Assembly (NCBI GenBank): GCA_023701075.1
Contig: JAMPXQ010000018.1
Location: 1-15,796, forward strand
Direction of reading: 5' to 3'
Length of the DNA stretch: 15,796 nucleotides
Source: Candidatus Woesearchaeota archaeon
GTDB lineage: Archaea; Nanobdellota; Nanobdellia; Woesearchaeales; GW2011-AR15
Of this stretch, positions 7,446-11,941 are shown piece by piece; position 1 is the first letter of the stretch; each line of letters opens with the position of its first letter. The notes beneath the pieces are model-generated. The model did no database searches. It was not told where the DNA came from and worked only from the letters and a program-made list of their open reading frames with translations. Both the position numbers and the translations under genes were made by a program.

Positions 7446-7453
7446 ATAATATA

Positions 7454-7858
7454 ATGATAAGAAGCACCAAGATAACGATTTTTCGCATACGAAAACCGCA
7501 GGAAAAAAGTATAAATGATGAACTCCAGTGGTTCTTTGATTCACTAGGCATCCTTGGGAATAGGGACAAGAACAAAAGCTGCTTTCGCACAGTCATCGTG
7601 CTTTTGAAGAATCTCAGGCAAGGGGATGGCCTCACCAGTGATGAGATTGCAGAGAGAGTGCAGCTGAGCAGGGGGACAGTCGTCCATCACCTCCATAGCC
7701 TGATGAATGCCGGAGTCGTGGTTAGTAACAGGAGCAGATATATGCTGAGGGTGGAGAACCTAAAGAAACTGATAGATGAGATAGAAGACGATCTCTATAA
7801 GACAATGGCAGAACTAAAGCAGGTCGCAGAAGAGATTGATAAGAGACTGGAACTCTGA
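7454..7858 (+). CDS. winged-helix DNA-binding protein, candidate heat-shock regulator
   Basis: A 134-aa protein. Residues about 40-100 form an ArsR/MarR-like winged helix: SDEIAERVQLSRGTVVHHLH is the helix-turn-helix with the recognition helix at SRGTVVHHL, followed by a wing around VVVSNRSRYMLRV. Residues 101-134 are a Leu/Ile/Glu-rich helix (KKLIDEIEDDLYKTMAELKQ) likely to pair as a dimerising coiled coil. No metal-binding cysteines of the ArsR type are seen (only Cys43). It is divergent from hsp20 and shares with it a region holding three palindromes. Known archaeal heat-shock regulators (Phr in Pyrococcus, HSR1 in Archaeoglobus) are small winged-helix proteins linked to hsp20 genes, so a similar role is a reasonable inference; identity with either cannot be claimed from sequence reading. 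Confidence 0.85.
   Translation: MIRSTKITIFRIRKPQEKSINDELQWFFDSLGILGNRDKNKSCFRTVIVLLKNLRQGDGLTSDEIAERVQLSRGTVVHHLHSLMNAGVVVSNRSRYMLRVENLKKLIDEIEDDLYKTMAELKQVAEEIDKRLEL
7480..7495. repeat. 16-bp inverted repeat at the 5' end of the regulator gene
   Basis: TTTTCG-CATA-CGAAAA has perfect 6-bp arms and overlaps codons 9-14 of the regulator. It could be an extra operator, an mRNA hairpin near the start codon, or chance. It does not share the GTTGA/TCAAC arms of the upstream operators. Confidence 0.4.
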
Positions 7859-7875
7859 AGTTATCAATACCCCAA

Positions 7876-7885
7876 ATTTTTTATA
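7876..7885 (+). promoter_or_regulatory. TATA box of the 120-aa gene
   Basis: TTTTTTATAA lies about 27 bp before the ATG at 7908, indicating a separate leaderless transcript rather than read-through from the regulator gene. Confidence 0.6.
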
Positions 7886-7907
7886 ACCTCATGTATTCTA
7901 AAGAAGC

Positions 7908-8270
7908 ATGACTTATCTTGCGCTTGCAAAAGCAGACAACCCACTTGATCTTAAAAAGAAACTTGCAGTCATTGTCTCACCAGATATTATGGGATTAAGT
8001 TTTATCATTGGTACACTACCTATATGCATATCATGGGCAGCAGAGAGATTTCCAGGACATGATTATCTTGTTGAATTATGCAGGTCAAATGCTAATGAGT
8101 ACATATTATATCAAAAACTAAAAGATGATTTTCAAGATGTAGATGTATCAGCAAGGAATAATATGGATCTTGGAACCCAAGTATATAGAATGCATAAGAG
8201 CGATATTTTCCATGGCGAGATCAATCATTTAGTAGGGTTATATGAGAGAATAATATCGCACCATCAGTAA
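7908..8270 (+). CDS. unrecognised 120-aa protein
   Basis: Not recognised. The protein begins MTYLALAKADNPLDLKKKL and has one moderately hydrophobic stretch (VSPDIMGLSFIIGTLPICIS, about residues 23-42) that could be a buried helix or a single membrane segment. The remainder is soluble in character, with a His-containing C-terminus (FHGEINHLVGLYERIISHHQ). No catalytic motif is evident. Its own TATA box at leaderless spacing supports it as a real gene. The stop overlaps the convergent Ser/Asn-rich gene by 7 bp, so the two mRNAs must be complementary at their 3' ends. Confidence 0.7.
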   Translation: MTYLALAKADNPLDLKKKLAVIVSPDIMGLSFIIGTLPICISWAAERFPGHDYLVELCRSNANEYILYQKLKDDFQDVDVSARNNMDLGTQVYRMHKSDIFHGEINHLVGLYERIISHHQ

Positions 8271-8725
8271 TCAAATTCTTTCTTAGTAGCAGTCACGCTT
8301 GTCTTTTTTATCCTTCTCCTGATTATTATCTCTTCCTCAATCTCGAACTGCTCCATCCGAATCACATTCCCTATAGCCCTCTCTATCTCATCGATAGCAG
8401 GATTAGAATGCCGTTTTGGAAGGAAATCTTCAATGATCCTATCTATAGGCCGATCAAAGCCGACATTATTAAAAGAATCATTTGAAGGCAACAGTTGAGT
8501 ATTCTTTGGAACAATTGCTGCATCCGATCTTTCATGCCTATCGATGACTGCAGGCACATTGCTCGATGAATTCACTGCATAGTTGCCTGATGCATGATAC
8601 ACTGGAGAATCTACATTCATCGAATAATTCACTGAATTGGAAGAACCCATAGAATAATTGACACTAGGCATGCTGACGCTATAATTAGTCCTTCCAGCAC
8701 TGCACGAATTAGAATAATATTCCAT
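8264..8725 (-). CDS. unrecognised Ser/Asn/Tyr-rich protein with short repeats
   Basis: 153 aa from the ATG at 8725; a TTG one codon upstream is in frame but less likely. A TATA box about 27 bp upstream indicates a leaderless mRNA. The first 60 or so residues are low-complexity Ser/Asn/Tyr/Val with repeated NYSV, VNYSM, VNYSM and NYAV units, predicting a disordered or adhesive segment. The second half is different: DRPIDRIIEDFLPKRH, then IDEIERAIGNVIRMEQFEIE and a strongly charged EEEIIIRRRIKKT near the C-terminus. No signal peptide or membrane segment is visible, so surface location is not supported. I do not recognise a family. Confidence 0.7.
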   Translation of the reverse strand: MEYYSNSCSAGRTNYSVSMPSVNYSMGSSNSVNYSMNVDSPVYHASGNYAVNSSSNVPAVIDRHERSDAAIVPKNTQLLPSNDSFNNVGFDRPIDRIIEDFLPKRHSNPAIDEIERAIGNVIRMEQFEIEEEIIIRRRIKKTSVTATKKEFDY

Positions 8726-8746
8726 CAAGAAGACTAAAAAGAGGAT

Positions 8747-8756
8747 GTATATAAAT
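8747..8756 (-). promoter_or_regulatory. TATA box of the Ser/Asn/Tyr-rich gene
   Basis: Minus-strand ATTTATATAC is centred about 27 bp before the ATG at 8725, the standard leaderless distance. Confidence 0.65.
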
Positions 8757-8823
8757 GTTTGGTTTTGTAATCATTTATTAGTAGTAATAAAATATATTGA
8801 TGTTTTAGATTGATGTTTTTGTT

Positions 8824-9291
8824 TCAAAGCGGATAAGAAAGCAGAAGCATATCCTCTTCTGTTCCCATGATATTGCTGCCAGCTTTTGTTTCAGCGCAAA
8901 TCGCTAGCTTATTTGTCTTGAAGATCTTAGAGACATAGTTTTTAAGCCCTTTTGACCTAGCGTAGCATATAGCTTCATTTCGTAATGCAGAAAAGATCCC
9001 TTGGCCCCGATATTCTTCTTTGACATAGATTGCCGATGCAAAAAAGTCAGACTGTGATATATATCCGCTGACAAATCCTATGATATCATCATCATGCACT
9101 GCTACATAAGTCAAATAGCTTGAATCTTCAACCAAGATGGTTTTCTCAAATTCAGTCATAAAGCGACACCTTTCCCTCATGGCATTTTCATAAATCCCAT
9201 TGACGAGAACATGTGCCAGACGTTCAGCAAGATTCATAACTCTTGGTTTGTCCGAGATGTCAAACTCCCTGACACTAAACTCAATGCCCAT
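8824..9291 (-). CDS. GNAT-family N-acetyltransferase
   Basis: A 155-aa acetyl-CoA-dependent acetyltransferase of unknown substrate. The acetyl-CoA pyrophosphate-binding motif A is clear: AIYVKEEYRGQGIFSALRNE, with RGQGIF at about 95-100. Upstream beta-strands YVAVHDDDIIGFVSGYI and the downstream helix AICYARSKGLKNYV fit the fold. The open frame extends 27 codons further up, through the tRNA-Thr gene, but the ATG at 9291 is chosen because a TATA box about 24 bp upstream gives a leaderless mRNA and the GNAT fold begins right after it. Its promoter abuts the 3' end of tRNA-Thr. Confidence 0.87.
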   Translation of the reverse strand: MGIEFSVREFDISDKPRVMNLAERLAHVLVNGIYENAMRERCRFMTEFEKTILVEDSSYLTYVAVHDDDIIGFVSGYISQSDFFASAIYVKEEYRGQGIFSALRNEAICYARSKGLKNYVSKIFKTNKLAICAETKAGSNIMGTEEDMLLLSYPL

Positions 9292-9309
9292 AGGGTTTGG
9301 CAATAAAGA

Positions 9310-9321
9310 AGTATATAAAAA
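9310..9321 (-). promoter_or_regulatory. combined tRNA-Thr termination T-run and GNAT TATA box
   Basis: Directly after tRNA-Thr the minus strand reads TTTTTATATAC. The T-run is positioned to end tRNA transcription and the overlapping TTTATATAC is positioned to start the leaderless GNAT mRNA about 25 bp later, so one 12-bp element seems to serve both. Confidence 0.6.
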
Positions 9322-9393
9322 GCCTCTGAAGGGAGTTGCACCCTCGACCTTTGCCTTACCAAGGCAACGCAATGGCTACTATGCTACAGAGGC
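9321..9393 (-). tRNA. tRNA-Thr (anticodon GGU)
   Basis: A 73-nt cloverleaf. The acceptor stem GCCTCTG/CAGAGGC is perfect, the anticodon stem TTGCC/GGCAA is perfect, and the 7-nt loop TTGGTAA gives anticodon GGU for Thr codons ACC/ACU. The discriminator is U73, as in some archaeal tRNA-Thr, and CCA is not encoded. The T stem GAGGG/CCCTT closes with one G-U pair. Two oddities: the T loop reads TGCAACT, with G instead of the near-universal U55, and the D loop reads AGTAGCCA, with C instead of G19. It lies 7 nt after tRNA-Ala and is probably cut from the same precursor. Confidence 0.92.
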
Positions 9394-9400
9394 ATATGTA

Positions 9401-9475
9401 TGGACTAGTCGGGATTTGAACCCGAAGTCTCCCCGCTGCCAGCGGGGCACGATAACCGGATTACGCTACTAGCCC
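9401..9475 (-). tRNA. tRNA-Ala (anticodon GGC)
   Basis: A 75-nt cloverleaf. The acceptor stem GGGCTAG/CTAGTCC includes the G3-U70 wobble that is the identity element for alanyl-tRNA synthetase, followed by A73. Anticodon stem CCCCG/CGGGG, loop CTGGCAG, anticodon GGC (Ala GCC/GCU). T arm TCGGG-TTCAAAT-CCCGA is canonical and the D loop holds GG. CCA is not encoded. There is no TATA box at the normal distance from its 5' end; the nearest good one is at 9572-9580, implying a leader of about 75 nt. Confidence 0.97.
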
Positions 9476-9496
9476 TTGTTGTTTTGCCTTCAAATT

Positions 9497-9522
9497 GTTT
9501 CTCGAACCGAGCTGAGAGAAAC
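9497..9522 (-). repeat. hairpin in the tRNA-Ala leader
   Basis: GTTTCTC and GAGAAAC form a perfect 7-bp stem around 12 nt (9504-9515). In the minus-strand RNA it lies about 22 nt ahead of the mature tRNA-Ala 5' end. It may be a processing structure or part of an uncharacterised small RNA. Confidence 0.45.
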
Positions 9523-9530
9523 ACACGTAC

Positions 9531-9546
9531 CAGCTGAGTTCAACTG
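9531..9546 (-). repeat. hairpin at the 5' end of the tRNA-Ala leader
   Basis: In the minus-strand RNA, CAGUUG-AACU-CAGCUG makes a 6-bp stem with one G-U wobble. On the plus strand the same pair would be a C-A mismatch, which fits structure in the minus-strand transcript. Confidence 0.4.
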
Positions 9547-9552
9547 CCGAGG

Positions 9553-9569
9553 TTACGCTACTAGCCCTT
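9553..9569 (-). pseudogene. duplicated 5' fragment of tRNA-Ala
   Basis: Seventeen consecutive bases, AAGGGCTAGTAGCGTAA on the minus strand, are identical to the 5' end of tRNA-Ala (residues 1-15 plus two flanking bases) displaced by 92 bp. Similarity trails into the D loop (CCTCGG against TCCGG) and then stops. No matching 3' half, anticodon arm or T arm follows, so it is not a complete tRNA gene. It lies between a TATA box and the start predicted from it. Confidence 0.75.
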
Positions 9570-9571
9570 AT

Positions 9572-9580
9572 GTTTATATA
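9572..9580 (-). promoter_or_regulatory. TATA box, likely for the tRNA-Ala/tRNA-Thr transcript
   Basis: Minus-strand TATATAAAC is the only good TATA box upstream of tRNA-Ala before rpl35ae. A start about 26 bp downstream would be near 9550, giving a leader with two hairpins before the tRNA. Confidence 0.55.
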
Positions 9581-9655
9581 CGGCTTGAAATAAACCGCTG
9601 TTTTTATAATTTCCTAATGTGCAGAGGTAGCAAACTAAGCCTGATAAATCCAAAA

Positions 9656-9665
9656 CTTTTTTAAA
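9656..9665 (+). promoter_or_regulatory. TATA-like element of rpl35ae
   Basis: CTTTTTTAAA is centred about 27 bp before the rpl35ae ATG with no Shine-Dalgarno between, so the mRNA is probably leaderless. Confidence 0.5.
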
Positions 9666-9687
9666 TGACCCTAATTTTCTCTGCACT

Positions 9688-9951
9688 ATGGAAGGAGTAA
9701 TAGTAAGCTTCAGAAGAAGCCTAAAACATCAGTCTAACAATCAAATGCTTGTACTAGTGGATGGAGTGGATTCTAAGGACAAGGCAGAGAAGCTTGTCGG
9801 TAAGACCGTCTCTTGGAGTGCACCAGGGAAGCTCAATAAAGTCCTGAAAGGCAAAGTCACAGGCGCCCACGGAAGAAAAGGTGTCGTAAGAGCCCTTTTT
9901 GAGACAGGTATGCCAGGACAGAGCTTGGCACAGAGAGTCAAAGTAGAATAG
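9688..9951 (+). CDS. rpl35ae: large-subunit ribosomal protein L35Ae (eL33)
   Basis: An 87-aa protein of the archaeal/eukaryotic 60S-type subunit family, absent from bacteria. The diagnostic C-terminal block is present: GKVTGAHGRKGVVRALFETG followed by MPGQSLAQRVKV. The N-terminal half (MEGVIVSFRRSLKHQSNNQM) fits the family beta-barrel. Length is normal. It is the strongest single marker here that the organism is archaeal. The stop lies 5 bp from the stop of the convergent metallo-hydrolase gene. Confidence 0.96.
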   Translation: MEGVIVSFRRSLKHQSNNQMLVLVDGVDSKDKAEKLVGKTVSWSAPGKLNKVLKGKVTGAHGRKGVVRALFETGMPGQSLAQRVKVE

Positions 9952-9956
9952 GTTTC

Positions 9957-10712
9957 TTATATTTTTAATAATTCTGTTATGGTTATCTGATCTGTCAGGA
10001 TGCTGTTGAACCGGGATTTGCCTGTCACTGTCATGAATGTATCTAGTGCAAGCTGTTTAGTGTTATTGTTCTTGCTTATATGCGCAAGGAAGACATTCTT
10101 GAGCTTTTCAGAATGATTATCCCTGACTAGCACACTGGCATCGATATTCGACAGGTGTCCTTTATCTCCAAGTATCCTCTGTTTCAGGTCATAAGGATAT
10201 TTCCCATTTATCAGCATATCAACATCATGATTGGTCTCTAGGACCAACGCGTCCGCTGTTGCCACGCTCTTCTTGATCCTATCATCGTATTTCCCTAAGT
10301 CAGTGAACATGCTCAGTTGTTTCTTCCCCATTTTATCAAATATATCAAACCCGACAGGGTCAGCAGCATCATGGCTGATAGGGACAGCTTCAACCTCAAG
10401 GTCATTAAGTGAAGTCTTATCCTTCATAGGGACATAATTCGAGAGCAGCATGCCATACCCTGCATATGCTCCTGGCCTAAGGAAGACCGGCTTATCTATC
10501 TCCTTATCCAGTTTCAATAGCCCCCTTATATGGTCATTATGCTCATGGGTGATGAAGACACCGTCTATCTCTTTAAGCTCGCTTCCGACATCAGAAAGGT
10601 GCTTCTTTATCCTTCTTAAGGCAATGCCTGCATCGACAAGGATCTTTGTCTCACCGGTATCGATGAAAGTGCAGTTGCCAGTGCTGCCTGACGCGAAGAC
10701 TGAGACTTGCAT
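9957..10712 (-). CDS. YycJ/WalJ-like metallo-beta-lactamase-fold hydrolase
   Basis: A 251-aa soluble metallo-hydrolase. The SGSTGNC motif at 8-14, ITHEHNDH with the metal ligands H56, H58, D60 and H61, VPISHDAADPVGF with a further His, MFTDLGKYDD with the bridging Asp, and the late LAHISKNNNT are the features of the YycJ/VicX/PhnP-like branch, some members of which are nucleases. The substrate is not certain. It lacks the extra domain of RNase J, so RNase J is excluded. A T-rich TATA-like element lies about 28 bp before the ATG with no Shine-Dalgarno, suggesting a leaderless mRNA. Confidence 0.9.
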   Translation of the reverse strand: MQVSVFASGSTGNCTFIDTGETKILVDAGIALRRIKKHLSDVGSELKEIDGVFITHEHNDHIRGLLKLDKEIDKPVFLRPGAYAGYGMLLSNYVPMKDKTSLNDLEVEAVPISHDAADPVGFDIFDKMGKKQLSMFTDLGKYDDRIKKSVATADALVLETNHDVDMLINGKYPYDLKQRILGDKGHLSNIDASVLVRDNHSEKLKNVFLAHISKNNNTKQLALDTFMTVTGKSRFNSILTDQITITELLKI

Positions 10713-10767
10713 AAGCTTTGATTATTTAATTGACTTAAAAAAATATGCCTTAAAAAAAACAGGAAAC

Positions 10768-10777
10768 AATAAATATA
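10768..10777 (+). promoter_or_regulatory. TATA box of the 153-aa gene
   Basis: AATAAATATA is centred about 26 bp before the ATG at 10798, which decides that ATG over the in-frame GTG at 10792 as the start of a leaderless mRNA. Confidence 0.6.
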
Positions 10778-10797
10778 GTCGGTAATTCAAGGTGCTG

Positions 10798-11259
10798 ATG
10801 TCCGAGCCATGCTTGTTTGAAGAAGGGTTGAAGATTATCCTTGGCTTAGAAGAGAGTATATCTATTTATAAGATAGAATGTACCAGATTTCCAAGATATT
10901 TAGAAGTGCAACTAGGATTGCTCTCTGATGCAGGAATTTCATATAAACAATTATACGAATATATCCCTCCTGGATATGCTAGCATTCAAAATCATCACAA
11001 AGTAAACAGGGTAGAAATAATACCGCCTATTGCTGACAGAACAGGTATTTTTCTGGTGACCGACCATGACCTATGGCTAGGAAAAACGCTTTATTGTGCG
11101 ACAATCTCATTATTAAACCAAGATGTTAGGCTTGAACAGATATATTACTTTGGGGACTATAAATATACTAGGGTGTTGGATAGTGCCACCAAGCTGTTAA
11201 ATTTACCTGACTTTGAAAGAGAGATTCATAAAAGAACACCATTGAACGAATTCTGGTAA
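10798..11259 (+). CDS. unrecognised 153-aa protein
   Basis: Not recognised. A soluble alpha/beta-looking protein starting MSEPCLFEEGLKIILGLEES. It has alternating strand-like stretches (VEIIPPIADRTGIFLVTDHD, LYCATISLL, LEQIYYFGDYKYTRVL) and a charged C-terminal helix (DFEREIHKRTPLNEFW). There are no membrane segments, cysteine clusters or recognisable catalytic motifs. Its separate TATA box, with ATG at leaderless spacing, supports expression. Codon use is more A/T-ending than in the chaperone block, as in the other unrecognised genes to its right. Confidence 0.7.
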   Translation: MSEPCLFEEGLKIILGLEESISIYKIECTRFPRYLEVQLGLLSDAGISYKQLYEYIPPGYASIQNHHKVNRVEIIPPIADRTGIFLVTDHDLWLGKTLYCATISLLNQDVRLEQIYYFGDYKYTRVLDSATKLLNLPDFEREIHKRTPLNEFW

Positions 11260-11271
11260 GTTGGCTTCAGG

Positions 11272-11297
11272 AGTATTAATGCCAAAGAAGTATTAAT
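11272..11297. repeat. short direct repeat in a convergent gene gap
   Basis: AGTATTAAT occurs at 11272-11280 and 11289-11297, with TTGGC/GCCAA (11261-11265, 11281-11285) as a weak stem around the first copy. This 50-bp gap lies between two convergent stops, so a bidirectional termination region is possible, but it is a weak signal. Confidence 0.25.
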
Positions 11298-11310
11298 CCT
11301 TATAGATGAA

Positions 11311-11832
11311 TCATGCTAGAATAACACTTGCAAGAGCAAGGTTCAAGATTATCAGCCATGATTTAGAGATTACCTCATTAATCGCTAAATATCCTAATAA
11401 TGACTCAAAAATAATTTCAAGCAAATATCTACCTACAAAAAAGATTATGACCGATACATAAGGGACTAGGTCAAATAATGACGCAAGATAACACATAGGA
11501 ATAAGATATAGCAGTCTTTCAATGAAAGATCGTTTCAGGTCAAAGAAAGCCAGTTTTATGACTATGTTGAATAACAGGACAATAATTCCAAAATTAAAAC
11601 CATACACAGTAGAGACATAGATGGAACCGATTGCTGAAAAATATAATGGGATGTTCCTAAGATTATATCTTATCCGAACTATCTCTTTTGCAAGTTCCAT
11701 GACTACTATCAGCAGTATGATCTTCCATACAGGAGTTAAGAATAGAAAAGCAGATGCTAAGATGACAAATAATGCTATATTCTTGACCAATGCACCGTGT
11801 TCAAGAACCTTCTGGTTTATCCATAATTCCAT
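11311..11832 (-). CDS. unrecognised multi-pass membrane protein
   Basis: A 173-aa very hydrophobic protein with about five or six membrane segments, near 16-34, 36-50, 63-79, 80-96, 118-138 and 155-172 (for example NIALFVILASAFLFLTPVW and GIIVLLFNIVIKLAFF). A positively charged loop, KEIVRIRYNLRN, lies between the second and third, and FDLKRSFIERLL lies later. No signal peptide, transporter motif or conserved charged residue inside the membrane segments identifies a family. AT-rich sequence precedes the ATG without an obvious Shine-Dalgarno. It is convergent with the 153-aa gene and divergent from the 588-aa gene. Confidence 0.75.
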   Translation of the reverse strand: MELWINQKVLEHGALVKNIALFVILASAFLFLTPVWKIILLIVVMELAKEIVRIRYNLRNIPLYFSAIGSIYVSTVYGFNFGIIVLLFNIVIKLAFFDLKRSFIERLLYLIPMCYLASLFDLVPYVSVIIFFVGRYLLEIIFESLLGYLAINEVISKSWLIILNLALASVILA

Positions 11833-11907
11833 GATCTAGCTAAAATTCATATGAGTATTTAAACTTTCCTAAATTTAATTACTTAATAGTAGTAAAAAAT
11901 AGTAACA

Positions 11908-11916
11908 TTTATAAAC
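11908..11916 (+). promoter_or_regulatory. TATA box of the 588-aa gene
   Basis: TTTATAAAC is centred about 29 bp before the ATG at 11942 with no Shine-Dalgarno in between. TAATAGTAGTAA lies about 20 bp upstream of it, a sequence that recurs near two other unrecognised genes. Confidence 0.65.
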
Positions 11917-11941
11917 CTCATCAACTTAAACCCATAGTAAA

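Noticed and set aside
7441..7635. 64-codon minus-strand open frame over the regulator gene
   Set aside because: Antisense to the winged-helix gene, no start signal and no recognisable product.
9292..9372. Extended N-terminus of the GNAT protein
   Set aside because: The extra 27 codons lie within tRNA-Thr and the TATA box; the ATG at 9291 fits the promoter and the fold.
9200..9472. 90-codon plus-strand open frame across tRNA-Thr and tRNA-Ala
   Set aside because: It runs through two tRNA genes on the opposite strand and the GNAT start; not credible as a protein gene.
9476..9569. A second complete or intron-containing tRNA, or a split-tRNA half
   Set aside because: Only the first 15 nt match tRNA-Ala; no anticodon arm, T arm or matching 3' acceptor strand follows, and the D stem does not close.
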